From Symbiodinium natans (Eukaryota; Sar; Dinophyceae; Suessiales; Symbiodiniaceae), in contig CAJNDS010002188.1 of the NCBI GenBank assembly GCA_905221605.1, positions 1-64,000 of the forward strand: a stretch of 64,000 bases of DNA, written 5' to 3'. Numbering within the stretch: position 1 is the stretch's first letter; each line of letters starts with the position of its first letter. The notes under the pieces were generated by a model. The model was not told the DNA's origin and searched no databases. It saw only the letters and a program-made list of their open reading frames with translations. Both the position numbers and the translations under genes were made by a program. Positions 24,061 to 56,486 of the stretch are shown here, one piece after another.

Positions 24061-25400
24061 TTGCAAGTCTGAGCAGAAGAGCTGGTCTCCAGTTCTGCAA
24101 GTCTGCGTTCCACGCGGTCAGTTGCCTGGGCGGCATAGTGGCCAACGTTCAAATCTGGCATCAGCTCATTGCAGCGCACAGTGGAGGCAAATGTCCAGGC
24201 TATGCTCGGTGCCCGGGTGAGCTTGAAGTTGGCATCCTGCACATCTCATGCGTGCAACAAGCCACAAAAGCATCAACCGCCTGAAATCACCTGAACCCTA
24301 GACAGCAGTGAAGATGCCTCGAGCTCCTCGATCTGATCCCGCGGATCTCGGCCACGCTGCCTCTGCGCAGAACAAAATTAGTCTCGCGCATTTACAGGCT
24401 CGTGTTAGCAAAGAACTCGAAGAGATCTTGTTGATGCAAGTGCGCGCCACTTGTGCCTGCCAGCTTGCACACCGCGCTGGTGGTGCTCTGACGCTATTGC
24501 CAGCGAACTTTCCTGTGGCAGCTGGGCCTCCGTTTTACAGCGACGTTGCATCCGTAGACTTCTATAAACTTGGCTCCATAGCCTGGCCTCTATCACTGGA
24601 ATTTTGCTGATCTGTAGATTGTTCAGGAAGACTTCCTAAGTTGCCACATACTGCTCTGCATCACTTGATGACCAAGCTGAAAAGCTACTTTGTGCTGAGT
24701 CCGATGGCAATGTCTTCGTCAGTGTGCAGGGGGCACCTTCTCTGACCATCCAAACCTGTGAGAACATCGGTCTTAAGAAGCTTTGAATCGGTACAGGAAC
24801 TGCAGACAGTCAAGAGGTGAAGTATCGGCTCCTAGCTCTCAAAGCCACCTTGGAGACGAATCTGGACGTCCAAAGATGTGACGCCTTTCTGCTCGCAAAG
24901 CTCCTGGCAACAAGTGGCTCACTGCGTCTCCTGGAGAAAAATGGCATGTTGCAGTTCATGCCACGATATGCATTCCAAGTCCTTAAACCGGAACGCGGGC
25001 TTACTCTCCAGTAAGGCGGCAATCTGGCAGGGTGAGCCGGCCACTTACAGCTGATTCCAGAAATAAGTTATGCCATGCATGCGTACTTGTAGGACGTCGT
25101 GACTTCTAGACACACAATACTTTTGAAATCAAGACTCACAGGTTCTGGCATGCTTTTAGCAATCAGGGAGGCGAGAATCATGAGCATCAGCTGGCTGGCA
25201 CACCAAGCAGCCCTGTTGACATCAAACTGGGAGGTGAGCATCAGTTGGACTGCTTTTTGGGATGCTGTGGGCAGCATCCAGAAAATCCGCACGCCGCGCC
25301 AAGTCACCCAGTGATTGCATGGAGTAGCAAACCGCCTTGCCCATGGTCAGCGGCAGAGGCAGCTCCAGCATCTGCATGATGGATCCTCCACCTCAGCAAG
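24061..25400 (-). CDS. Exons of an unidentified gene
   Basis: Minus-strand pieces with coding character and splice signals: about 25400-25275 (MQMLELPLPLTMGKAVCYSM, SLGDLARRADFLDAAHS); about 25215-25145 (AAWCASQLMLMILASLIAKS, ending MPEP|GTGAGTC, a strong GT donor); and 24236-24061 (DANFKLTRAPSIAWTF, CNELMPDLNVGHYAAQATD, RVERRLAELETSSSAQTCK; AG|G acceptor and GC donor). The first two recall HEAT/ARM helices; the last is a charged helix. Two plus-strand frames (24308-24610 and 24817-25014) are also protein-like and cannot be excluded. No function can be assigned. Confidence 0.45.
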
Positions 25401-26600
25401 TCAGCACGTGCCCAGCTACTTCATTCAATTTGCGGTGACCACAACCAGTAAGATGGGGGCTGATGGATCCATCTGCCACGATCAGCCGAAACTGCCGCCA
25501 ATGCTTGTCATGCGAAGCAAGCATGAGCATCCGCACGAGCTATCATGAGTTGTGAGCAGCCTTGCTTGGCAGTGCTGATGCAGGCGGAGCTGCCACCTGT
25601 GAGCGTCCCGCCATGTCCGGCCTCAAACATTTAGTCCAAAGATGGCAAACTACTCTTCCAGGCACTCCGCACTTCGATGGATTTCAGGCCTGGCACACTT
25701 GCGCCTTCAACCGTTCTCCAGCTTAATCCCAAGTGCGGCGAGGCAAATTTTCCAGGTGCAGCTGGTGTCGACTTTTTGCAGGGATGCGATGCGGAAGTAA
25801 GACCAGTGCTGAAATCCGATGTAAACAATATGTCAAAACCCCTTTTGCGGCAGGCATGTTGCTCGGCTGGTAGGAAAGGCAAGGACCAGAGACCATCCAT
25901 TGTGAGCACTGCGCGTGATTTGCGGCTGTCTGGTGGAGGACCGCTTGGCCTTGCCCTGTGTTCAATGTCAGCTTCTTGTTCGGGTCTGAGTCCATCCTGC
26001 CTTTGGAGAGCCTGCACCGGCAGAGCCGAGGACAGCGCTGCCCTCCTCAGAGCCTAAGCCGGAGTGCACCTAATTAGACGTGCCGCGTGCAGGGAGCCTG
26101 TGTCCACGAAGCGCTATGGATTCGAACGCAGCGCAGTGCATGTTAGGTGCATGTTAGGACTCATCCAGGCGGCATCAGTCTTTAAGGACTACAGTCAGAC
26201 CATGCAGCATAAAGGTAATGCCATGCACCTGCACTCACAGATCTTACAGAGGAACGCCACATGCCACGCAAGGCTGTGAGCCTGTAAACTTAGATACATC
26301 GGTGCCGCTTCTTCGGAACAAGGCATTGCTAACTATGTTCTGTTTTTGCCTTCTCTTCAAGTCCCTAAGAAGCAGCCTCCAGGAAAGCCAAACAACTATT
26401 TAGGACTGGGACCTCTGCTCCATCTTGGACCATGGCTTGGCCGCACTCCCATACTTTTTTGAATTGCCTCTCACGGGCGGAGAATCGCAGGCCGTAGCTG
26501 TAGGTTCTCACACCTGTCATTCGTCAGCTCTGCAAACAAAGAGCTCTGCAAAGGCTCGAGACTGATTAAGACAAACCGGGGAGGCCTTTCTCGCATGCTC
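25400..26600. other. No clearly supported gene
   Basis: An interval with open frames on both strands at 25630-26057 (127-128 codons each) and no distinguishing motif. It may hold upstream exons of the 24-25.4 kb gene, but none could be fixed. Confidence 0.3.
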
Positions 26601-26639
26601 CAGCGGATGTAGCCTCATCTCTTGACACAGAAAGGTGAT

Positions 26640-26826
26640 ACATAGGATGCTGGCCAATGCTGGCACCCAGGGTCCCTGGAAGGCCCATAAAATGAAGGAC
26701 CCTGCGGGCCCTTGCGAGGGCCGGGCACTGGGCGAGGCATTCCACCGTAGCCGCCGTAGGTGTTGTAGTAGTTTGCCGTGGGCGCCATACCCTGACTATT
26801 GGCCTCAGGCGGGCTTCGTCATCTCT
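26640..26826 (-). CDS. Possible Gly/Tyr/Pro-rich exon
   Basis: After an AG|G acceptor near 26827 the minus frame reads MAPTANYYNTYGGYGGMPRP and then VPGPRKGPQGPSFYGPSRD before a stop. The low-complexity Y/G/P composition is typical of disordered tails, for example in RNA-binding proteins. It lies 190 bp downstream of the kinase stop, so it could be the start of the next gene or an alternative kinase 3' exon. Confidence 0.35.
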
Positions 26827-27011
26827 GCAGAGCAGGAGATGGTGAAATGTACTGGTCAAGCCCCTGAGACCAGGCTTCTGACAGTAGTGAAGCTGTTGAA
26901 GCTTGCCCTGGCAAAGCAAAGCGAGCTTCAAGCGCGCTTGCACGGTCTTACACGGCCTTGCCTGCTTAGTGTCTTGCAGTCTTGCTTAGTGTCTTGGAGT
27001 CTTTGCATCGT

Positions 27012-30000
27012 TTAAGGCTGTGGCGCGCTGGAACCATTTCGGAGCCAAGGGTGGCTTAGTGCCTTTGCAGAAGAAATATCCCGAAAAGAAGTGCGTGAGG
27101 AGGCAGCCAAGTAAAATTGCAGCGCCTGGTCCGCGGTAAGACGGTCCCCTGGCCGGACCTCCCCAATTTTCTGGACAGCAGCCGCCCCATGAGACATTAT
27201 GTGACTTCTGACTGCATCGGGCCTGCAAGAGCCTGAGGATGAAGTCCAAGGCACCCTTGGAGACGTTCTTCCAGGCCTTCCGGATTCCGGAGGAGCCGAA
27301 GAGAGGAGAAAAAAAAAAGAGCAATGTCAAGCAGTCTTGCTTTGTTTTGTCTACTTCAGTATCATTTCGGATTACTTCAAAGCTGCCGCATGCTGCCGCG
27401 GCCTGATCCGGAAAGCTCAGGTCCCTCTCAACAATTTGGCGGTACCTCACACAATTGATGGAAAGCTTCGTGTACTGTCATGAGGGGTGTGTTCTTTTCT
27501 TTCACAGCAGGCGTGCAGTTTGTGCAAGACGTTGTGAAAGAAGGGCAAGGATCCGCTGAGCAAGACGTAGGTGATGACCTCAGTGTCTTTGTGTTGCATT
27601 GTGTGCCGGCACGGGGTCGGCCATGGAAGTGATGGAACTGGGCCATGTACTCCCAGCGCCCAGATGTCGATTTCTCGGCCATACTCCTTGTCCAAAAGCA
27701 GGATCTTGGATTGGTTGCACCGATGTTGCAAGAAAGCTTTGCAGTAGTGCATTACTTGGTGAGCATGTTTGAATGTCCTCTTGCTTGATCACCTCCGGCG
27801 CCAGGTAGAAGTCCGAACCGCAAATGGAGTGAGAGCGTGGCAAGCGGCGAGGGTAGTCCTGAGAAACTTGGCGGGCTGCTTCGCTGGCTTGCGTGGGTGC
27901 GGTGCGCGGTGCTTCCTCCGCCTCTCGACCTGCTAGCTCATTGCTTGTTCAATGTAAATTCCCTGCCTAGCTGAAACTGCACTTGTCCGGTAATGCAAAT
28001 CGAGTACATCGACGTCGGATCGATACATCTTCACTCATAACTCGTAGCTTAGTCCAAGACCTGCCCCGTTGCTGTCACAATGAAACCACTTACACGCACG
28101 CTCTGAGGCGACTCATGGGCCTGCTAACGACATAGGTGCCAGGCCACTTAGTGACTACTTCGACTGATACTTGTAGTGTGCTCTAATACTATTAGCATGC
28201 TTGTCAGCTATAACTGAGTCCACATTACTGATTGTGCCAGTATAACGACACTGCAAAGACTAAGGGAATGACAGGGGTGCGTTTAGCGCTGCTCTCTTCT
28301 TCTTCTTATTCTTCTTCTTCTTCTTCTTCTTCTTCTTCTTCTTCTTCTTCTTCTTCTTCTTCTTCTTCTTCTTCTTCTGCTTCTGCCGGGCCAAGGGGGC
28401 AAGCCCCCCGCGCGTTGTTCTCCCTCCCTCTCTGTCTTTCTTTCCTTCTTTCTGATTCTTTTGGCTGACACCATCTATACGCACATGCGTTCGTGAAGCG
28501 AAGGGGGCGGAGTGGGGCATCTGAAGACTGCTTGACCATCTGACAATTGCAAGTTACTCAGCTACTACATGTAAACCGAAGCGTTTTGACCCGCGACCAT
28601 AACATAAAAAATCATAGGCAAAAGCTTCCAAGCCGAAGCTACTGAATGCAACCTGTGCTTAGTCATGCTATCGTAACCACGCAACGCCCACTGGTTTTCA
28701 ACTAAACCCGACAAATCTACTCTGCACCCTTACAGCTCTCAAAGCACAACCCTAAACACCCCAAACTATCAAAACCCGAAAAGCCCTCGAAAATGTTCCG
28801 GGGGTGATGCACTTCATGCACGCGCCTCCTCCCCTCTTCCCCCCTCCATGGTATCCCCCCCTCCTAGTTGGTTCGTGGTAAGTTGAGTTTAGGGTTTCCA
28901 CCCCAGCCCCCTGTGCTTCATGGAGGGTTTAGGGTCTAGGATGAGGCTTTAGGGCTTAGGGTTGGGATGAGAGTTTAGAGAAAAAAGGTTCCCCCATCCG
29001 CGGCTTTAGGCTTTGGAGTGGGTTGAGGTTCAGGGTTTAGGGTTTCCCCTCTTCTCCCGTGGTTCGTGGCGGGTTTAGGGTGAGCTTGGTTCAGGATTAG
29101 GGTCTAGGGTTGCGCATTGCGGGGGGCGGAGAGAACGCGGAGCACGAAGAGACGAGCCCCAAGAAGCTCTAGATCGCCCGGAGGTGCAAGGATTACAGAC
29201 CCCAAAACCGTCAACCGCCAAAGCTCCAGAAACCCAAAAGCCCTTGTAGGGCCAAACGAAAAACAGAAGCATGAACACCAAAAGCCGCTCAAAACCCTAA
29301 GCTGCAAGCACCGGGAGCTCTAAAACATGCTTTTCAAAAAGGGTCTCAGCTTCGTCAGTGTCACCGCCAGAACAGACTGTCACAAGAGTCACCTGAATCG
29401 CCCTATGTGAACATCCCGCCACACCCCGGATGTCCGAACCCTTCGACAACTCTCAACATTGTCCAACTGCAGTGACGGTTTTTTTAAAGCAAAGCAGAAG
29501 TTTCGGGACATTGGCGCTCTCCCATTGGCATGCTCCTTGGACATCTTTGCCAGCCCGAAGTCAGAGATCTTCAGCTCTGTGTTGCTCACGCGGCTGGCCT
29601 CCGAATCTCAGGACAGAAGCTGGCACGTGACGTTAAGAATCGCAACTCAAACACGCAGGCGTTGTTCCGTCGTCCTCTTACACATTGCTCTGCAAATTGT
29701 ATGGGCACCCGGCCAGGAGGATGTTTTCAGGCTTCAGATCCCTGGGAGCGGAAGATTTCAACTCTGGGCACAGCTGACAAACTGCTGCAGCCTGGCCTGT
29801 GCATAATGCCGTGGCTGTGGATGTATGCCACTGCTTCCAGCAGACATCGCACAGCAGCTTTGGCCTGAAGTGCCATATTGATTCACAAGTTTAACACCTT
29901 GCCATTCACGACAATGAATCCACAGGTGCATCTCAACTTCGAAGCCAGTTGTGCACTGTCGTCAATGTCCTTTCCCACTCCTAGTCTCGTCGGATACCAA

Positions 30001-31709
30001 CGAAACGGAGAACTCCCCAAGTCTGAACCGTCCGGACAGTCCAGCTAGACTTTGAGAATTTGCAAGGTCCATGCCTGTTTTGTGCTATGCCCACCCTTCC
30101 GAATGGCCTCCTGCTCTGGGTAGTACTGCTTCTGCTGAATGCGGTCATAGAGCTCACCCCCTGTTCAGCGGACCCATCATTGAATCATACTGAACCAATC
30201 TGAACCATTGAACGCAAGGCCCTCCTCAGAACCAGGACATCCAAAGCAGCAAGAACTTGGAGGGCAAACTTCCCCCGCCTTCGCAGAGCTCAAGCACCAA
30301 ACCTTGGGTGCCACAAAGCGTTGAGAAGAGTTCGCATTTGCTCCTTACTGAACTGTACCAGTTACACTCCCGAAAGGTCTTCCTCTGCCTCTTTTCACTA
30401 GGAAAAAACCCAGCCTTTCCTAGGCACTCCACACTACGGAAAACTTCGGAATCTGAACGTTTCTCAAGCCAGCACCACGTGGCTCCGTGCTAACTGCTAG
30501 CAGCCATCCAGCTATCCAATCCAGCTGAAAAGCGGATGGCTCCCGGCAGAGACTCGTCCACGTCAATGAGAGACACCAGGCCTGACCCAAACGCGTTGTG
30601 GTCATGGTTTTGAGCACCATGCCACCGATTGTTGCTTTGCTATGGTCGGGCTTGAGGTGTGGAAGCGGCGCAGAGATGGAAGCTGCGTGCCCCCACATCC
30701 CTGAACTCTGAGCAAGGCTATATAAGCGGGTTCGAAAAAGGAAGCAAAAGGTTGGGTGCGCACAGACGTGCTGAAAGAGCCCTGCTGTGAGTTGGTACCG
30801 TATTGTGGATGTTGCGATTTCTGTGAAAGACGCATGGTATGATAAGCCTCAGGCAATATTATATGCCTCTGTATTGGGAATACAGGAGCAGCTGGCTTTG
30901 AGGCCTATAGCTCTTTTCACAAGAAACCGCACGCTCTCAGCAAAAGCTCCTGAGGTCCTGGGGTGCTTGGGCTAGGCACCTTTCGATTTCAGCAGGGCTT
31001 AGGGGTTTCATGGCTTTTGGGTCGTAGGGTTGTAGCTAACGACCTCAAAGCCAAATGCCATCCATCCATCCATCCAATGACCCCCAGTCCCCGCAAAGGG
31101 GTCGATACCCACCGAACCCACCTGGATGATTTCCAAGCGTTTGGAGGATGCTGATTTCCTCGTGAATTCGATTCAAGCCTCACTCAAGGGAGTCTAAGAA
31201 CGAGAAGCGAGCAAGCACACACACACACACAGAGTGACTCACAGCCCCGACATGCATCTCCTTGACAATCCAGGTTCCATCAAGTCACATGCCTCGCTGG
31301 ACGCATCTGGGTGGCTGGCTGGCCATATCACCAACGCGCGTGTTTATGACCTCAGCTGGGATCCGCAGCTGTAGTCCAACGGCCACTGCCAATCACGCAA
31401 CGCACGAAACGCACACTCTTGTATCAGGTTACATGTGACAAGGCTGACGCTCGGCCTCGCACTTTCAGTGCGTACTTCTTTTCAGGTTGATTTTTGCGGT
31501 TGCATAGGTGAACGACAGCAAACTTGCCGGTGCCGATGCAATTGCTCTCATCTACCTCAAGTCGCAGCAAGTTGAACCCCAATACTGAGGCCGCTGAAGC
31601 CATCCTCTGCAACTCGTGCAACGTCGTGGCGTGCCTCGTAAATGCTGTCGAAGTCCTCCGAGTCATAGAAATCGACAAGCGGACAAAGCGTGGAGACCGT
31701 GCTCCCCAT
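27012..31709 (-). CDS. CaMK-type Ser/Thr protein kinase, N-myristoylated
   Basis: Probable start ATG at 31709 gives MGSTVSTLCP, an N-myristoylation context (Gly2, Ser6) with a nearby Cys that could be palmitoylated, so membrane anchoring is likely. Exons: 31709 to about 31600 (YDSEDFDSIYEARHD); 31555-31463 (glycine loop GTGKFAVV and ATP lysine YALK); hinge at about 30330-30279 (LVLELCEG); 29864-29797 (AYIHSHGIMH); 29741-29714 (R|DLKPENILL); 29598-29530 (LKISDFGLAK); 27858-27781 (CGSDFYLAPEVIK); 27686-27651 (EIDIWALG); 27578-27526 (VITYVLLSGSLPFF); 27445-27403 (YRQIVERDLSFPDQ); 27276-27223 (AWKNVSKGALDFILRLLQ); 27158-27126 (VRPGDRLTADQ); 27062-27012 (ALSHPWLRNG, stop). All junctions from subdomain VIb to XI keep frame. 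The catalytic Asp, DFG, APE and HPWL motifs are intact. The usual CGTP of the activation segment reads CGSD. No EF-hands follow, so it is CaMK-like rather than a complete CDPK. The exon with the alphaC glutamate was not located. Confidence 0.9.
28292..28378. repeat. (TTC)n microsatellite in a kinase intron
   Basis: TTC triplets, nearly pure, inside the 1.7-kb intron between the DFG and APE exons. It is followed by the third GGGGGC-AA-GCCCCC hairpin (28395-28408). Confidence 0.97.
28735..29110. repeat. Degenerate telomere-like (CCCTAAA/TTTAGGG) patches
   Basis: ACCCTAAAC-type words near 28750-28800, then many GTTTAGGG, GGGTTTAGGG and GGTCTAGG words from 28885 to 29110 on the opposite orientation, separated by pyrimidine-rich linkers. 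Heavily decayed. It lies within the large kinase intron. Confidence 0.7.
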
Positions 31710-33084
31710 GACCTCATTTTGGAAGCCACGGCAGCAAAGTGCCCAGAGAATGTGACCAGATGTGGGATTGAGGACGCCGCGCACTGCTTAAGTTCTCGCC
31801 AATATTTGGCGAGCGATAACTCTACAACTCTACAAACTAATGCTAACAGCTGCGGCACAGAAGGGATGCTATCCAGTACTTCAAGTGAAGAAGCTTCCTG
31901 CGGCACTCTGTCTCTCCTTGCTGGCTGCCCATGTCGCCTGTTCTCATCTTCGCTCAGTATGTGCCAGGGCCCATTTTGCGCTGGTCTTCAGCCTCGTGTC
32001 CATGTAAGGACTGCGGGTGTCAGTGGCTGCCTGCCTGCTGCACGTCGCTTTCTCCGGTGCCAGGCGCAACTTTAAGACATCCGATCCCGAACCAACTTTT
32101 ACGCCGATTTGGCGCCGTTCTGGTTTGGATGGACTTTGGAGATATGGACAAACTACGACAAGCTATGACTATGACAACCGAATTCATGCTAATGAAAAGA
32201 GTATACGGTCGGACATCATGCGCCTGACGTGCCCAGCAGCAACTTTGGCCGGGCACAAAATAGCTTCTCACTTTAGCTTCACCCTTACTTTCACCCAACC
32301 CTCTTGGGCTATTCCGGGCCCCCACTTCGTGGAGAGCCAAATGGTCAGGCTTTCTGCGAACGGCAAGCCTACGACTGTACAAAAATCCTGCGCTGTGATT
32401 TATGCCAACAGTTGCAGGTCTCTCGAGGTCACGTCTGTGTGAACCTCATCTCAAAATCATGCCTCATTCGAGGTGGTTCATCCGCCCCCTGCTTTGCAGG
32501 TTGCGACGAGCATCATTATATATTTATTTCATTATCAATGGAAGCGGCAAGGACTGTGATCAGCCCAAATCAGCGGTGTCCTGGAGGAGAGAGCATACTT
32601 GCTTTCCATGTCGTCAAGACGACCAACTGTAAGGTGAGTACGCATGAGTATTGAGCATGAGCATCAACACCAGGATTGAGCATGATGATTGTTGAAGGTT
32701 GGCAAGAGATCTGCTGCAGCTGTGGCCGCCTTCAAAGTCGCAGTGCACACTAGGCCGTGGTAAGCAACATCCTGCACCCTAGGTATCAAGCGCTAGCCGC
32801 TAATCTTGCATTGGGTAGAACATGGGGTCTCACTCGAAAGGGCTTCGACAACACTTACTTATTCTGCATGTCCCAAGATGATTGCGGAATGAGAACGTGA
32901 AACACAACCTGAAGTCAGGATGGCCGTGGGACGCTTCTGTTCTCGTAGCGGCTCTGATCCATTGACAACAGTGACAACAACAGGCTTGAAGATGCTTCGA
33001 GAGCCAGCGAAAAGTCCTCAATGCTCCGCACAATCGCCTTGGTAGCTAGCGTAGCGCTAGAGCACACGAACCGCAAGACATTAC
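31710..33084. other. Intergenic region between HEAT gene and kinase
   Basis: No supported exon. The interval holds a short CA tract before the kinase exon region (31217-31231 lies inside the kinase), TG/GA-poor unique sequence and short open frames on both strands. The last recognised HEAT exon ends at 33085; a terminal exon and 3' UTR of that gene presumably lie near 32.9 kb. It also holds the upstream region and any trans-splice acceptor of the kinase. Confidence 0.4.
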
Positions 33085-54536
<21,452 letters not shown>

Positions 54537-54746
54537 CTTAAAGCAAAAACAAGGAAGACTGATGTGAAGCACGGAAATGTTCCGAATGATCCGCCGAAGC
54601 CTCGGGCCGCAAATGCATGGGTAGCATAAAGAAGGTTCCCCACCCATGTCGTACTTTTTGCTTGGAATGAGTACCCCTTGATACCCCCTGGCCTAAAGGC
54701 ATCCGGGAGCCGACGGAGGAGGCCGACCACGAACGAGACCAAATTT

Positions 54747-54815
54747 CCCCCCCCCCCCACCCCCCACCCCCCCCCCCCCCCCAAACCCCCCCCCCCCACA
54801 CCCTCCCCCCACACC
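54747..54815. repeat. C-rich tract
   Basis: Nearly 70 bp of C broken by occasional A/T (runs of 9-14 C). Could be a genuine polypyrimidine tract or contain sequencing-length errors. Confidence 0.9.
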
Positions 54816-55309
54816 CCCGCCTTTACCTGCCCATTTTTGCCCTCGGCTGCCCCCGTCCCCTGCCCTGCCACGAGCGGCGGAGGCGGGTCGCGTAGCGTTC
54901 TAAGTTACGCCTGAGATAGCCACCCAGGATGATCACAGTTCGTTGTCTCACCTTTGGCTCGGAGCTCCTCAGCGGAAGCCGTGGTGGACCGAACCAAATG
55001 ATTCAACAAATGCTTCATGGAAGGTCTTCAGGTGGCTGGCTGTAGATGAATCTCCACTGCTTCGCTGTATCTGCAGTTGCTCGCATCCTGCTGTGAGGCA
55101 CTTGTGTGACCGAACACTTCTCACTGCACATCTGACAAGGTGGAGATAACTGCGAATACGGGTTCTGCAAACAAACTCTCCCTCATGATTCTTCCGCTAG
55201 CATGGCTCCTCTGGACCTTTCTTGGTCGCCATTATTATTTTGCCGCTGCTAGCATCTTGCTTTACACTGCACACGATAGCACAGCGATGGGATGCACTTC
55301 CTGTTAAGG

Positions 55310-55800
55310 GGTGGGGCTGAGATGGACTGAATTCATGGAGTTAGAATCAGCAGATTGTACTGTAGAAAACAGCATACATCCGAGTGCCACAAACTGTCGA
55401 GTTAAGTAGCCTGAAGAGTGCGTACTAGTAGCTCGGAATGCCGATGAGATTGTTGACACTGTGAGTGCATGTTCTACATGTCTGTTACAGAAGATCTGGA
55501 GCCAGAAAGCGGCGACTTGCACCATACCTGCAAAGGCTACAATGAGTCGGCTGCGTGTGGACAGGACAATGAGGGTCCAAACGGTCCTGCACCCTTGGAT
55601 CAGCTTTGGATTAGAATGGCATACACCATGTATGCACCGATGCCCCTTGTTTTTGTCAACCAGAGGGACTTGTTGCTCAAGCCGCGCTGGGGGCATGTAC
55701 GCCGGTAGTCCTGGCATCCAGGCATCAGAAAAGTGAGTACCTGCGCAACCTCCCATCCCGGAGACCAAAGTCCCGAAGTACCCGGAGCCTCTTCGAGGCG
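55310..55800 (-). CDS. Possible membrane-protein exons
   Basis: Minus frames contain GLSNKSLWLTKTRGIGAYMV with YAILIQS and, in another phase, CRTVWTLIVLSTRSRLIVAF followed by AGMVQVAAFWLQIFC. These hydrophobic stretches could be transmembrane segments joined by introns. A single 232-codon frame covers 55304-56002, but its composition suggests it mixes exon and intron. Low confidence. Confidence 0.35.
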
Positions 55801-56048
55801 GCGTTCCCGTGTTGGCATTAGCTCGAGAAGTGCCGCTTTGGGCCTTCAAGGACGGCTTTGCCTTTGTTTGGCCGCCCATCTCCGCGCCTCGAGAGATCTG
55901 TGCTACAAAGCAACTGTAAAGTTGACCGTTGGACAGCTTTCTGCTGAGACACGGAGGTGCTGGGGCATCGCAGCCGCAGCCGCCTGTGAAGGATAAGGGC
56001 AACTGTCAATGGAAGCAACATGAAGCAACTGTCAAGGCTTTTTGCGCT

Positions 56049-56486
56049 TCAGGATTCTAAAAGCGCCTCTGCAGGTTCGAACGGTGCCAATCTGGGCTCC
56101 GGAGCTTCAAACGGCGCAAACCTCAGGCGAAGGAAAAGCAACAAAAGCCAGCTGAAGACGCGCCATCCTACCATCAAGAATAAGAGCCATGCTGCTGCGA
56201 AACTCCAGAACGAGAAGAGTCCTGATCTTGCAAGGTGTTCGACCATTTCCATATGCACACCATATGCCATATACAGTATTGCCGTATCACCACCAAAGAA
56301 GCTTAGGATCCCGACCGGCGTCCCGGCTGTCAACTTCTCCATGCGGAAGCGAGGTACATCAGGGTTCAAGTCCTGGAGTGAAGACTCCGACGACGACAAG
56401 CCCAAAAGCCTCTGATGAAATGCCCCGAAGTCACTCCTGCAGCAGCTCTTCAAGGCCACTGCCCCACTGCTCCTCCACCTCTGCAC
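56049..56486 (-). CDS. Open frame with a transmembrane segment and APFE repeat
   Basis: A 145-codon minus frame with a hydrophobic stretch SFWSFAAAWLLFLMVGW plus VFSWLLLLFLRLR, then a C-terminal repeat FAPFEAPEPRLAPFEPAEA and a stop. It fits the strand of the other genes. The opposite strand (56020-56415) is open for 131 codons with a low-complexity Ser/Asn/Lys-rich product ending WSEDSDDDKPKSL, so which strand is coding is unresolved. Confidence 0.4.
   Translation of the reverse strand: MQRWRSSGAVALKSCCRSDFGAFHQRLLGLSSSESSLQDLNPDVPRFRMEKLTAGTPVGILSFFGGDTAILYMAYGVHMEMVEHLARSGLFSFWSFAAAWLLFLMVGWRVFSWLLLLFLRLRFAPFEAPEPRLAPFEPAEALLES

Noticed and set aside
24817-25014. Plus-strand frame with protein-like composition (LLALKATLETNLDVQRCD)
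   Set aside because: No splice partner or motif, opposite to neighbouring exons with splice signals. Left uncalled but mentioned under the 24-25.4 kb gene.
31424-31906. 160-codon frame leading into the kinase glycine loop
   Set aside because: The other phase offers ATG with MGSTVS and an acidic helical sequence, and an AG|GTAGATG acceptor sits right before the glycine-loop exon. The upstream part of the long frame is therefore most likely intronic.
55304-56002. 232-codon minus frame
   Set aside because: Composition changes along its length, and hydrophobic segments occur in two different phases, so it probably mixes exon and intron. Only the membrane-like parts were reported.
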